Shown: positions 1 to 12,145 of the stretch, piece after piece
How the letters are laid out: every line of letters starts with the position of its first letter
Position numbering within the stretch: position 1 is the stretch's first letter
DNA from: Prado023 sp963747335
Lineage (GTDB): Bacteria > Actinomycetota > Actinomycetes > S36-B12 > CAIYMF01
Reading direction: 5' to 3'
Assembly: GCA_963747335.1 (NCBI GenBank)
Contig: CAVVEV010000007.1
Span: 107,335-171,334 of the forward strand
Length of the DNA stretch: 64,000 nucleotides
Translations under genes and position numbers: made by a program
Notes under the pieces: model-generated
What the model was told of the DNA's origin: nothing
What the model saw: only the letters and a program-made list of their open reading frames with translations
Databases searched by the model: none

Positions 1-1
1 C

Positions 2-2810
<2,809 letters not shown>

Positions 2811-2818
<8 letters not shown>

Positions 2819-4265
2819 CCCCAAGGGCTTCCTGACCACCCCGCGCGAGCTGCCGGCCCGGCGGCCCGTCGACGTCCGGATCCGCGACTGGAAGGAGGTG
2901 TACGAGCCGTTCGGCGCTGATCACCTGGAGAAGCAGGCGGGTCGGTGCATGGACTGTGGCATCCCCTTCTGCCACCAGGGCTGCCCCCTGGGCAACCTGA
3001 TCCCCGAGTGGAACGACCTCGTCTGGCGCGACGACTGGCGCGAGGCCGCGGAGCGGCTGCACGCCACCAACAACTTCCCGGAGTTCACAGGGCGGCTGTG
3101 CCCGGCACCCTGTGAGGCCGCCTGCGTCCTGGGGATCAATGCCGACCCGGTCACGATCAAGCAGGTCGAGGTCTCGATCATCGACCGCGCGTGGGAGTCC
3201 GGGTGGGTGGTCCCGGCCGCACCCGAGCGGCTGTCGGGCAAGCGAGTCGCGGTCATCGGTTCCGGACCCGCCGGCCTGGCCGCGGCGCAGCAGCTGGCGC
3301 GGGCCGGGCACACGGTCTCGGTCTACGAGCGGGCGGCCCGGATCGGCGGCCTGCTGCGCTACGGCATCCCCGAGTTCAAGATGGAGAAGCGCCACCTCGA
3401 CCGCCGCCTGGCGCAGATGGAGGCCGAGGGCGTCACGTTCCGTACCGGTGTGGAGGTCGGCGTGGACCTGCCGCTGGCCGAGCTGCGGCGCCGGCACGAT
3501 GTGATCCTGCTGGCGATCGGGGCCACGTCGGCGCGCGCGCTGCCGGTGCCCGGTGCCGACCTGCCCGGTGTCCACCAGGCCATGGAGTACCTGCCGCTGG
3601 CCAACCAGGTGGTCGAGGGGACGATCGCCGAGACGCCGATCCACGCGGCCGGCAAGGACGTCGTCATCATCGGTGGGGGCGACACCGGTGCCGACTGCCT
3701 GGGCACCGCCCACCGTCAGGGTGCCGCGAGCATCACCCAGCTGGAGATCCTGCCCACGCCGCCGGCCACGCGACCGGATGCTGCCCCCTGGCCGACGTAC
3801 CCGATGGTCTACCGGGTCACCTCCGCGCACGAGGAGGGCGGGGAGCGGGTGTACTCGGTGAGCACGAAGGAGTTCCGCGCCGACGCCTCGGGCAACCTGC
3901 GTGCGCTTCTTCTCGTCGACGTCGAGATGGTCGACGGGCGCTTCGTCGAGGTCGAGGGCTCCGAGCGGGAGCTCCCGGCGGACCTGGTGTTCCTCGCCAT
4001 GGGCTTCACCGGCCCGGAGACCGGACCGCTCGTGGAGCAGCTGGGTGTTGCCCTCGACGAGCGTGGGAACATCCGTCGGGACCAGGACTACGCGTCGAGC
4101 GTCCCCGGAGTGTTCGTGGCCGGTGACGCGGGTCGGGGCCAGTCGCTGATCGTCTGGGCGATCGCCGAGGGCCGCGCGGCGGCAGCGGCGGTCGACGCGC
4201 ACCTGATGGGCTCGACGACCCTGCCGGCGCCCATCCCGCCGACCGCCCGTCCGCTGGTCGTCTGA
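2811..4265 (+). CDS. gltD: Glutamate synthase small subunit
   Basis: The 484-residue beta subunit passes electrons from NADPH through FAD and Fe-S clusters to GltB. The N-terminus has two cysteine clusters for 4Fe-4S centres (CMDCGIPFCHQGCPLGN and CPAPCEAACVLG). These are followed by an FAD Rossmann motif (VAVIGSGPAGLAAA, about residue 147) and a second dinucleotide motif for NADPH (VVIIGGGDTGADC, about residue 284). The start lies inside the 3' end of gltB (8-bp overlap). The length is usual for the family. Confidence 0.97.
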
Positions 4266-4291
4266 TCAGGGGGTGCGCGCCCACCCGGGGG

Positions 4292-4297
4292 TAGCCT
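4292..4297 (+). promoter_or_regulatory. -10 hexamer TAGCCT of a leaderless promoter
   Basis: TAGCCT ends 6 nt before the GTG of the AAA+ gene, the spacing expected if transcription starts at or next to the start codon. There is no Shine-Dalgarno sequence before the GTG. No clear -35 is visible. Confidence 0.45.
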
Positions 4298-4303
4298 CGG
4301 GGA

Positions 4304-5531
4304 GTGGACGTCGCCCGACTGCTGGACAGCCTTCGTCGGGCCGTCGCGCGTGAGCCCGGCGACGACGTGCTGCGCGCCCACCTGGCCGAGATGCTGGTGG
4401 CAGAGGGGCTCGGCAACGAGGCGGTGGGCCACCTCGGCCAGCTCCTGGCAGAGGACCCGGGCAACATCGACTACCAGGACCTCATGCGCGAGGCGATGGG
4501 TGGACCCGCCCCGGAGCGGGGCGGTGGTGGGGACGGCTCCACGGCACCCCCCACGCACCCCGCCAGCCGGGGACCGCGGCCCACGGACCCAGGATTCGAC
4601 TGGGGGGCCGCGGAGCAGGACCTCACCGGGGGCCTGGCCCACGAACCTGTGGAGACCTCGCTGCGCCTGTCCGACGTCGGCGGGCTCGCGGAGGTCAAGG
4701 CGCACATCGAGGCCGCGTTCCTGACCCCACTGCGCAATCCGCAGCTCCGGGAGCGGTACGGGGCCACCCTGCGAGGTGGCCTGCTGCTGTACGGCCCGCC
4801 GGGGTGCGGAAAGACCTACCTGGCCCGCGCGGTCGCCGGTGAGCTCGGGGCACGGTTCATCGCCGTGGGGCTCGCGGACGTGCTCAGCCGCTGGATGGGC
4901 CAGAGCGAGAACAACATCGCCGACCTCTTCGCCTACGCCCGCGTCGCAGGCGCCCTGCGTGCTGTTCTTCGACGAGATCGACGCCCTGGGCCGCTCCCGG
5001 TCCGGGCTCGGTCGGTCGGCCTCCGCCCTGCGCGGGGTCGTCAACCAACTGCTCGCGGAGCTCGACGGCGTGGCCAGCCAGAACGAGGGCATCTTCGTCC
5101 TCGGCGCCACCAACGCACCCTGGGACGTCGACGGTGCCCTGCGTCGGCCCGGGCGCTTCGATCGGGCCGTCTTCGTGCCGCCCCCGGACAGCTCGGCGAG
5201 GATCGACATCCTGCGGCACGCACCTGGCGGGCCTGCCGGTCGACCCCGCGGTCGACCCCGGACCCACTCGCAGCCAGGACCGAGGGCTTCTCCGGGGCCG
5301 ACCTGGCCCACGCCTGCCGGACTGCCGCGCAGTCGGCGCTGGTCGATGCCGTGCGGACCGGCGCCACGGATCGGCATGATCGCCGCCGAGGACCTCGAGG
5401 CGGCGATCGCTGCCATCACTCCCTCGACCGGACGATGGTTCGCCTCGGCGCGCAACGTCGTGCTGTTCGCCGACCAGGCCGGCGAGTACGCCCCGTTGGC
5501 CGACTACATGAAGGCCCACAGGCTGCTGTGA
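4304..5531 (+). pseudogene. AAA+ ATPase with short helical/TPR-like N-terminus; frame broken four times
   Basis: The first ~60 residues resemble a TPR-like helical hairpin. After a Gly/Pro linker comes one AAA+ module of the FtsH/Cdc48/spastin type: LSDVGGL, Walker A GPPGCGKT (about residues 164-171), Walker B VLFFDEID, ATNAPWDVDGALRRPGRFD (SRH with arginine fingers) and the lid motif FSGADLAHA. The intact protein would be about 407 residues. It is read only by dropping one base at about 4949, 5220, 5260 and 5366 (frames 2-0-1-2-0). Each removal restores family-like sequence without extra residues, for example ARVA-APCVLFF and ILRH-HLAGL. The stop overlaps the next gene by 4 bp (GTGA). The changes are either assembly errors or a recent loss; codon use stays like the neighbours. 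Substrate unknown. Confidence 0.75.
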
Positions 5532-6616
5532 GGTCCGACCCCTATGCCCTGCCCGAGGCCCTGGTGGCCGCCCAGCGCTGGGATTCGGCGAGGTCCGCCC
5601 TCGGCGAGGCTCTGGCCGCCAACCCCGACGATCCGCGCCTGCTCGGACTGCTCGTCCGAACGCTGCGGGCCCAGGGCGCACGCCGGGAGGCACTCGACGC
5701 ATCCCAGCAGCTGCTGGTACTGACGCCGCAGGACCCCTACGCGCTGCGGCTGGGCACACTGGTCTGCCTCGATGTCGGCTGGGTCGATGAGGCCATCGCA
5801 CTGGCGGGCCGCGCCGTCGCACGTGATCCCGGGAACTCGGCGAACCACCTCGCGCTCTCACGGGCGTGGGCGAGCTCGACCCGCCCCGAGGCGGTGGGCA
5901 ATCAACTCGCGGCCGCACGGGAGGCGGTCCTCATCGACCCGCACAGCACCGACGCCCAGGTGCAGATCGGGGCCGCACTGGCGGCCGAGGGGGACGTGGC
6001 CTCGGCTCGGGTCGCGTACCTCGAGGCCCTGCGTCGCGACCCCGGGAACACCGCGGCCCTGAACAACCTGGCCATCCTGGAGATGCAGTCCGGGTCCACG
6101 GCCGAGGCGGCCCGCCACCTGGCCTCCGCGCTGGCCTCGAATCCGCAGGGCAGTGCGGCACGGCACAACCTCGATGCCCTCGCCGTCGTGATCGCACGCC
6201 GGGCCGGCCGCTGGATGCTGGTCGCGCCACTGCCCGCCATGGCTGCCGCCGCGAGCGGGTTCGACATCCTCGCCCGGGCGTTGGCGGTGCTGGCCCTGAT
6301 CACCCTGCCCCTCGTCGGGCTGCGATGGTGGCGTGCCCTGACCCCGGGGCAGCGCCGGGCACTGCGTGGCCTGCCCGGGCGGATGCGGGCACGCACGTGG
6401 GTCTGGCCGATCGCCGCGGCCGTCGTCGGCGGATGGGCGGTCGTGCGCGCGGGGCTGATGCCGACGTCGGTCAGCACCACTGAGCTCGTGGCGTACCTGG
6501 CCGTCATGGGGTACCTGCTCCTCCTGCGCGCGCTGATCAGCACCCCGACGCGGACCCTGCGTGCGCGCGCCGCGGGTCGTTCCTCGGATGTCGGCAGGAT
6601 GCTCGGGGGCCAGTGA
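5528..6616 (+). CDS. TPR-repeat protein with C-terminal membrane segments
   Basis: GTG start overlapping the AAA+ stop by 4 bp gives 362 residues. Residues ~1-220 are tandem tetratricopeptide repeats (PEALVAAQRWDSARSALGEA, HLALSRAW, AALNNLAILEMQSGSTAEAA), typical protein-protein interaction helices. Residues ~225-345 hold about four hydrophobic segments (MLVAPLPAMAAAASGF, LAVLALITLPLVGL, VWPIAAAVVGGWAVV, LVAYLAVMGYLLLL). The layout fits a membrane-tethered TPR scaffold with its repeats in the cytoplasm beside the AAA+ ATPase. I infer that the two proteins work as a pair; no specific function can be given. Confidence 0.8.
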   Translation: MRSDPYALPEALVAAQRWDSARSALGEALAANPDDPRLLGLLVRTLRAQGARREALDASQQLLVLTPQDPYALRLGTLVCLDVGWVDEAIALAGRAVARDPGNSANHLALSRAWASSTRPEAVGNQLAAAREAVLIDPHSTDAQVQIGAALAAEGDVASARVAYLEALRRDPGNTAALNNLAILEMQSGSTAEAARHLASALASNPQGSAARHNLDALAVVIARRAGRWMLVAPLPAMAAAASGFDILARALAVLALITLPLVGLRWWRALTPGQRRALRGLPGRMRARTWVWPIAAAVVGGWAVVRAGLMPTSVSTTELVAYLAVMGYLLLLRALISTPTRTLRARAAGRSSDVGRMLGGQ

Positions 6617-6735
6617 GGTGGCGCGCCCGTGGTCCGTGCGGTACCGCCGGGCGTGAGCAATGCTTCATCGTGGGTTCACTGCCGGGGCATCCGTTCGACG
6701 CGCAGCGCGGGCGCGTGCTGGCTACTGTTCTCGCC

Positions 6736-8169
6736 ATGCGTCGAGCGAAGATCGTGTGCACCCTGGGTCCGGCCACCTCCACCTATGAGCAGATCAAGGA
6801 GCTCATCGAGGCGGGCATGAACGTCGCGCGCCTGAACATGTCCCACGGTGAGCACGCCGTGCATGCCGAGTCCTACGCGAACGTGCGGCGTGCCGCCAAG
6901 GAGCTCGACCGGGGCGTGGGTATCGTCGCGGACCTGCAGGGGCCCAAGATCCGGCTCGGACGCTTCGCCGACGGGCCGGTCACGCTCGTCGACGGGGCCG
7001 AGTTCACGATCACGACCGAGGACATCCTCGGCGATGTGACGCAGTGCGGGACCACCCACAAGGGCCTCCCCGATGACTGCAACCCCGGCGACACCGTCCT
7101 GGTCGACGACGGCAAGGTCAAGCTCGAGGTCATCGACATCGTCGGACCCCGCGTGCGCACCCGCGTGGTCGAAGGGGGGCCGGTCAGCAACAACAAGGGC
7201 ATCAACCTCCCCGGGGTCGCGGTCAGCGTCCCTGCGCTGTCGGACAAGGACAAGGACGACCTGCGCTGGGCCCTGCGGATCGGCGTGGACATGGTGTTCC
7301 TGTCGTTCGTCCGCAGCGCGGACGACGTCGATGATGTGCACGCGATCATGGATGAGGTCGGTCGACGGATCCCGGTCCTGGCCAAGGTGGAGAAGCCTCA
7401 GGCGGTGGAGAACCTCGAGGGGATCGTCGAGGCCTTCGACGGCGTGATGGTGGCCCGTGGCGACCTGGGCGTGGAGCTGCCGCTCGAGCAGGTGCCGATC
7501 GTGCAGAAGGCGGCGATCCAGATGTGCCGCGAGGCCAGCAAGCCGGTGATCGTGGCCACGCAGATGCTGGAGTCGATGATGGAGAACTCCCGGCCGACCC
7601 GCGCCGAGGCCTCCGACGTCGCCAACGCGGTCCTCGACGGCGCCGATGCCGTGATGCTCTCCGGGGAGACCAGCGTCGGCAAGCATCCGAACCTCGTCGT
7701 GCGGACCATGGCCAGCATCGTGGACTACACCGAGGAGAACGGTCTCGAGCGGCTGCCCAAGCTGCCCAAGCGCAAGGACCTGAGCGTCGGCGAGGCGATC
7801 ACGAAGGAGGCGGTGGACGTCGCCAAGACGATCCGGGCGAGCTACCTCATCGCGTTCACCGAGACCGGGCAGTCGGCGCGGGTCATGGCCGCGTCCCGAC
7901 CGCGCATCCCGATGATGGCCTTCACACCGAACGCCGCGGTCCGTCACCAGCTCTCGGTCGTGTGGGGGATGCACACCTCCCTGGTCCCGCAGGCCACCCA
8001 CACCGACCAGATGGTGGAGCAGATCGACGCTGATCTGCTCGCCCGGGACAACACGAGGGTCGGGGAGCGGTGCGTGCTCATCGCCGGCACCCCGCCGGGC
8101 ATCGCCGGGTCCACGAACAGCATGCGCGTGCACGTGATCGGTTCGGGATCCGTCGAGCGCCGGCTCTGA
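6736..8169 (+). CDS. pyk: Pyruvate kinase
   Basis: Converts phosphoenolpyruvate and ADP to pyruvate and ATP, the last step of glycolysis. The 477 residues starting MRRAKIVCTLGPAT match the family length. The K+/Mg2+ binding barrel is seen in RLNMSHGEH and in the active-site signature AKVEKPQAVENL followed by VMVARGDLGVELP; the C-terminal domain follows. The frame is open upstream of 6736, but that sequence is not protein-like and the family starts at this ATG. There is no clear Shine-Dalgarno. TACTGT ends 7 nt before the ATG (6723-6728), so a leaderless start is possible. Confidence 0.97.
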   Translation: MRRAKIVCTLGPATSTYEQIKELIEAGMNVARLNMSHGEHAVHAESYANVRRAAKELDRGVGIVADLQGPKIRLGRFADGPVTLVDGAEFTITTEDILGDVTQCGTTHKGLPDDCNPGDTVLVDDGKVKLEVIDIVGPRVRTRVVEGGPVSNNKGINLPGVAVSVPALSDKDKDDLRWALRIGVDMVFLSFVRSADDVDDVHAIMDEVGRRIPVLAKVEKPQAVENLEGIVEAFDGVMVARGDLGVELPLEQVPIVQKAAIQMCREASKPVIVATQMLESMMENSRPTRAEASDVANAVLDGADAVMLSGETSVGKHPNLVVRTMASIVDYTEENGLERLPKLPKRKDLSVGEAITKEAVDVAKTIRASYLIAFTETGQSARVMAASRPRIPMMAFTPNAAVRHQLSVVWGMHTSLVPQATHTDQMVEQIDADLLARDNTRVGERCVLIAGTPPGIAGSTNSMRVHVIGSGSVERRL

Positions 8170-8183
8170 CGCACCTCCCCGGG

Positions 8184-8213
8184 TTGCATCCCTACCGTCA
8201 CTCTCCGTAACCT
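8184..8213 (+). promoter_or_regulatory. bldD promoter with possible BldD half-sites
   Basis: TTGCAT (8184-8189), 18 nt, then TAACCT (8208-8213) form a plausible sigma-70-type promoter. TCACT at 8198-8202 and AGTGA at 8218-8222 flank the -10. AGTGA/TCACT are half-sites described for BldD targets, so autoregulation is plausible but only inferred. Confidence 0.5.
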
Positions 8214-8236
8214 GACCAGTGACGTGAGGAGTGGCG

Positions 8237-8725
8237 ATGGCGAACGAGTACGCGAAGGCCCTGGGCGCGAAGCTGCGGGCGGTGCGAAACCAGCAGGGCC
8301 TGTCCCTGCAGGGGGTCGAGGCGAAGTCGCAGGGTGCCTGGAAGGCCGTCGTCGTCGGGTCCTACGAGCGCGGTGACCGGGCCGTCACCGTGCAGCGCCT
8401 CGCCGAGCTGGCTGAGTTCTACGGCGTGCCCCTGGCCGAGCTCCTGCCCGAACCGGCGTCGTCGGCGATCAGCGAGCCGCCGCCGCGGCTGGTGATCGAC
8501 CTCGAGCGCCTCGGCCAGGTGCCTGCGGACAAGGCCGGGCCGTTGGCCCGCTACGTCGCGGCGATCCAGGCCCAACGGGGGGACTACAACGGCCGGATCC
8601 TGTCGATCCGCCAGGACGACCTGCGCACCCTGGCCGTGATCTACGACGAGGCGCCCGGGGCGCTGGCCGAGCAGCTGGTGGCCTGGGGCGTGCTCAACCC
8701 GGACGCGCGGCACATCGCCGACTGA
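8237..8725 (+). CDS. bldD: Developmental regulator BldD (c-di-GMP-responsive XRE-family repressor)
   Basis: Helix-turn-helix regulator of 162 residues. The N-terminal HTH is very close to Streptomyces BldD (LGAKLRAVRNQQGLSLQGVE, WKAVVVGSYERGDRAVTVQR). The C-terminal domain keeps the c-di-GMP signature RGD-x8-RQDD (RGDYNGRILSIRQDD). By analogy it dimerises on c-di-GMP and represses developmental genes. ATG 8237 is chosen because GAGGAG ends 5 nt before it; an in-frame GTG at 8231 overlaps that site. The position just upstream of pyrR is the same as in Streptomyces. Confidence 0.93.
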   Translation: MANEYAKALGAKLRAVRNQQGLSLQGVEAKSQGAWKAVVVGSYERGDRAVTVQRLAELAEFYGVPLAELLPEPASSAISEPPPRLVIDLERLGQVPADKAGPLARYVAAIQAQRGDYNGRILSIRQDDLRTLAVIYDEAPGALAEQLVAWGVLNPDARHIAD

Positions 8726-8763
8726 TCGGCGCGGGTCCCCACCGGCCGGGCGACCTCCCCGGC

Positions 8764-8831
8764 TAGACTGGGCTGCGACGTCGATCCCCGACGACCTCCT
8801 TTAACGACCGTCCCGTGAGGCGGGGAAGGAG
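8764..8831 (+). promoter_or_regulatory. pyr operon promoter -10 and PyrR-binding leader hairpin
   Basis: TAGACT (8764-8769) looks like a -10. CTCCTT (8796-8801) can pair with AAGGAG (8826-8831), the pyrR ribosome binding site. The enclosed loop holds GTCCCGTGAGGC, close to the conserved PyrR recognition loop. PyrR bound with UMP would stabilise the hairpin and block translation, as described for mycobacterial pyr mRNA. A near-identical copy lies before carB. Lack of a U tract argues for translational rather than transcriptional control. Confidence 0.8.
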
Positions 8832-8836
8832 TGGGC

Positions 8837-9373
8837 GTGCCCACCCGCGTGCTGGATCACTCCGAGATCACCCGCGCACTGTCGCGGATCGCCCACGAGA
8901 TCCTCGAGCGGGAGAAGGGCGCACAGGACCTCGTCCTGCTGGGGATACCCAGCCGGGGCGTGCCCCTGGCGCACCGGATCGCCGAGCGGATCGCCGCGAT
9001 CGAGCCCGGGTCAGCCCCTCCGGTCGGCTCGCTGGACATCACGATGTTCCGCGACGACCTGCGCCTGCGGCCCGCGCGGGCGCTGGAGCGCACCGAGGTG
9101 CCCGACGGCGGGATCGACGGACGCACCGTCGTCCTGGTCGACGACGTCCTGTTCAGTGGCCGCAGCGTGCGCGCGGCCCTGGATGCCCTGTCCGAGCTGG
9201 GCCGGCCCCGGGCGGTGCGCCTGGCGGTCCTGGTCGACCGTGGCCACCGGGAGTTCCCGATCCGGGCGGACTACGTCGGCAAGAACGTCCCCACCTCGCT
9301 GCGTGAGTCCGTGCAGGTGCGGGTGACCGAGATCGACGGCACCGACGAGGTCGTCATCGGGCACGACGCATGA
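8837..9373 (+). CDS. pyrR: Pyrimidine operon regulatory protein / uracil phosphoribosyltransferase
   Basis: RNA-binding repressor that senses uridine nucleotides and binds pyr mRNA leaders; it may also have uracil phosphoribosyltransferase activity. The 178 residues include the PRPP-binding loop VVLVDDVLFSGRSVRAALDAL and the N-terminal IAHEILERE and GIPSRGVPLA. GTG 8837 is preferred because the AAGGAG of the leader lies 5 nt upstream; the in-frame GTG at 8831 overlaps that site. It overlaps pyrB by 4 bp (ATGA) and starts the pyr operon. Confidence 0.95.
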   Translation: MPTRVLDHSEITRALSRIAHEILEREKGAQDLVLLGIPSRGVPLAHRIAERIAAIEPGSAPPVGSLDITMFRDDLRLRPARALERTEVPDGGIDGRTVVLVDDVLFSGRSVRAALDALSELGRPRAVRLAVLVDRGHREFPIRADYVGKNVPTSLRESVQVRVTEIDGTDEVVIGHDA

Positions 9374-10302
9374 GGCGCCACCTGCTCTCCGCCGCCGACC
9401 TGACCCACGACGACGCGGTGCTGGTCCTGGACACAGCGCGCGAGCTGGCGGCGGTCAGCACCCGTGAGGTCAAGAAGCTCCCCACCCTGCGCGGGCGCAC
9501 CGTCGTGAACCTCTTCTTCGAGGACTCCACCCGGACCCGGATCTCCTTCGAGGCCGCCGCCAAGCGACTGTCGGCCGACGTCATCAACTTCTCGGCCAAG
9601 GGCTCGAGCGTCTCGAAGGGCGAGAGCCTCAAGGACACCGCGATGACCCTGCAGGCCATGGGTGCTGACGGCGTGGTCATCCGCCACGGTGCCAGCGGGG
9701 CGCCGCATCGGCTGGCCACCGCGGGCTGGATCGATGCCGCGGTCGTCAACGCCGGTGATGGCACCCACGAGCACCCCACCCAGGCGCTGCTGGACGCCTA
9801 CACGATGCGCGAGCACCTCGCGGGGGGTGCGGGTGACCTCGCCGGACGGCGGGTGACGATCGTCGGAGACGTCCTGCACTCGCGCGTGGCTCGCTCCAAC
9901 GTCCTGCTGCTGGACACCCTGGGTGCGCACGTCACGCTCGTGGCGCCCCCCACGCTGCTGCCTGTGGGCGTCGAGACCTGGCCCTGCGAGGTCTCCTACG
10001 ACCTCGACGCCCCGCTGCCCGACACCGATGCCGTGATGATGCTGCGCGTCCAGCGCGAGCGGATGGGCGCGGCCTACTTCCCCAGCGAGCGGGAGTACTC
10101 CCGGCGGTACGGCCTCGACCAGCGGCGCGCCGGCATGTTGCCCGCGCACGCGATCGTCATGCATCCGGGACCCATGAACCGCGGCATGGAGATCACCGCG
10201 GAGGTCGCCGACGGTGCCCGCTCCGTGATCGTCGAACAGGTGACGAACGGCGTGAGCATCCGGATGGCCGTGCTGTACCTGCTGCTCGGAGGACGCTCAT
10301 GA
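9370..10302 (+). CDS. pyrB: Aspartate carbamoyltransferase catalytic subunit
   Basis: Second step of UMP synthesis: carbamoyl phosphate plus aspartate to carbamoyl aspartate. The 310 residues carry the carbamoyl-phosphate loop FFEDSTRTRISFE, the 80s loop GSSVSKGESLKDT, HPTQALLDAYTM and the C-terminal MHPGPMNRGMEI. The ATG overlaps pyrR by 4 bp and the stop overlaps pyrC by 4 bp. No regulatory pyrI subunit is present; control falls to PyrR. Confidence 0.97.
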   Translation: MRRHLLSAADLTHDDAVLVLDTARELAAVSTREVKKLPTLRGRTVVNLFFEDSTRTRISFEAAAKRLSADVINFSAKGSSVSKGESLKDTAMTLQAMGADGVVIRHGASGAPHRLATAGWIDAAVVNAGDGTHEHPTQALLDAYTMREHLAGGAGDLAGRRVTIVGDVLHSRVARSNVLLLDTLGAHVTLVAPPTLLPVGVETWPCEVSYDLDAPLPDTDAVMMLRVQRERMGAAYFPSEREYSRRYGLDQRRAGMLPAHAIVMHPGPMNRGMEITAEVADGARSVIVEQVTNGVSIRMAVLYLLLGGRS

Positions 10303-11597
10303 CCCACCTGATCACCGGCGCCCGGCCCCTGGGCGGGGAGGCCGTCGACCTGCGCCTCGAGGGTGCGACGATCGCCGAGATCGGCCCCGCAGGCTCGCTG
10401 TCGGCCGATGGGGCGACCGTCGTGGACGCCGAGGGCCTGATCGCACTGCCTGGCCTGGTCGACCTGCACACCCACCTGCGCGAGCCGGGCCGCGAGGACG
10501 CCGAGACCGTCCTGACCGGGTCCCGGGCTGCGGCCCTGGGCGGCTTCACGGCGGTCCACGCCATGGCCAACACCGATCCCGTGGCCGACACCGCGGGCGT
10601 CGTCGAGCAGGTGTGGCACCTGGGCAAGCGCGCCGGGCTGGTCGACGTCTTCCCGGTCGGGGCGGTCACGGTGGGACTCGGTGGCCAGCGCCTGGCCGAG
10701 CTCGGCGCGATGGCCGAGTCCGCTGCAGGGGTCCGGGTGTTCTCCGACGACGGCAAGTGCGTCTCGGACGCCGTCCTGATGCGCCGGGCACTGGAGTACG
10801 TCAAGGCCTTCGACGGGGTGATCGCCCAGCACTCCCAGGAGCCGCGGCTGACCGAGGACTCCCAGATGAACGAGGGCGTGCTCTCGGGTCGCCTCGGCCT
10901 GCGCGGCTGGCCCGCTGTGGCCGAGGAGGCGATCATCGCGCGCGACGTGCTGCTGGCCGAGCATGTGGGCTCGCGGTTGCATGTCTGCCACCTGTCGACG
11001 GCCGGCTCGGTCGAGATCGTCCGCTGGGCCAAGTCCCGCGGCATCGATGTCACCGCGGAGGCCACGCCGCACCACCTGCTGCTCACCGAGGACCTTGCCG
11101 CCACCTACGACCCGGTGTTCAAGGTCAACCCGCCGCTGCGCAGCGCGGCCGACGTCGAGGCGGTGCGTGCCGGCCTTGCCGACGGCACCATCGACATCGT
11201 GGGCACCGACCACGCCCCGCACCCCACCGAGGACAAGGAGTGCGAGTGGGCCGCCGCGGCCTTCGGCATGCTCGGCCTCGAGCAGGCGCTGGCCGTGGTC
11301 ATCGAGACCATGGTGCGCCCCGGCCGGCTCGACTGGGCCGGGGTCGCCGATCGCATGTCGATCGCCCCGGCCCGGATCGGCCGTCGCTCGGGGCACGGTC
11401 GGCCGATCGCCGTGGGGGAGCCGGCCAACCTCGTCCTGGTCGACCCCGACACCCGGGGCGTCGTGGATCCGTCGCGCTCAGCGTCGCGCAGCCGCAACAA
11501 CCCGTACGGCGGTCGTGACCTGCCCAGTCCGGTCGTGGCCACGTTCCTGCGTGGTCGGCCCACGGTCCTCGATCGCGCCCTCGTGGACGCCCCGTGA
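10299..11597 (+). CDS. pyrC: Dihydroorotase
   Basis: Zinc amidohydrolase that cyclises carbamoyl aspartate to dihydroorotate. The 432 residues have the metal-binding DLHTHLREPG near the N-terminus, HVCHLSTAGS and GTDHAPHP, typical of the long class I bacterial type. It overlaps pyrB and the downstream membrane-protein gene by 4 bp each, giving tight translational coupling. Confidence 0.97.
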   Translation: MTHLITGARPLGGEAVDLRLEGATIAEIGPAGSLSADGATVVDAEGLIALPGLVDLHTHLREPGREDAETVLTGSRAAALGGFTAVHAMANTDPVADTAGVVEQVWHLGKRAGLVDVFPVGAVTVGLGGQRLAELGAMAESAAGVRVFSDDGKCVSDAVLMRRALEYVKAFDGVIAQHSQEPRLTEDSQMNEGVLSGRLGLRGWPAVAEEAIIARDVLLAEHVGSRLHVCHLSTAGSVEIVRWAKSRGIDVTAEATPHHLLLTEDLAATYDPVFKVNPPLRSAADVEAVRAGLADGTIDIVGTDHAPHPTEDKECEWAAAAFGMLGLEQALAVVIETMVRPGRLDWAGVADRMSIAPARIGRRSGHGRPIAVGEPANLVLVDPDTRGVVDPSRSASRSRNNPYGGRDLPSPVVATFLRGRPTVLDRALVDAP

Positions 11598-12145
11598 TCC
11601 GCACGGTGCTCCTGGCCGCGGAGTCGGCACCTGTGACGGCGTGGGGCCCGCGGCTGCTGCTCACGGCAGCGGTGCTCACCCTCATCGTGCTGGGTGTGTG
11701 GGGAATGCGCCGGGGCTGGCGCGCGCGCGCCGAGCGACAGGGCGACCTCGCCGCGCCGACGCCGCCTCCGGCCGACGCATCCGCAGGCCCGGCGGTCGCG
11801 GGTCAGTACGTCGCCACGACCACGGCGGGGGACCTCCTGGACCGCATCGTCGTCCACGGACTGGGCAACCGTGGCCGGGCGGACCTCTACGTGCGCACGG
11901 AGGGCGTCCTCGTGGACCGGGTCGGTGAGCCCCCGCTGTGGATCCCCGCCGAGTCCCTTCGGGACGTCCGCCTCGGATCCGGACAGGCGCAACGCGCCTT
12001 CGAGGCCGGCGGCCTGATCCTGATCACGTGGCAGCTCGGCGATCGTGAGGTCGACACCGGCTTCCGCGCCGACGACGCCGACGCGCACGTCGCCACCGCC
12101 AGAACCCTGTCCTCGATGATCCAGAACGCTGGAGGCCTGCGATGA
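11594..12145 (+). CDS. Single-pass membrane protein with PH-like cytoplasmic domain
   Basis: The 183 residues show one N-terminal membrane segment (LLLTAAVLTLIVLGVWGM, about residues 21-38), a basic stretch, a Pro/Ala-rich linker, and a soluble domain of about 100 residues (DLYVRTEGVLVDRVGEPPLWIP, GGLILITWQ) that looks like a bacterial PH-type fold. A protein of this kind sits between pyrC and carA in other actinobacteria. Its role is unknown; the position implies a link to pyrimidine synthesis or membrane anchoring of the pathway, which is inference. 4-bp overlaps on both sides. Confidence 0.75.
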   Translation: MIRTVLLAAESAPVTAWGPRLLLTAAVLTLIVLGVWGMRRGWRARAERQGDLAAPTPPPADASAGPAVAGQYVATTTAGDLLDRIVVHGLGNRGRADLYVRTEGVLVDRVGEPPLWIPAESLRDVRLGSGQAQRAFEAGGLILITWQLGDREVDTGFRADDADAHVATARTLSSMIQNAGGLR

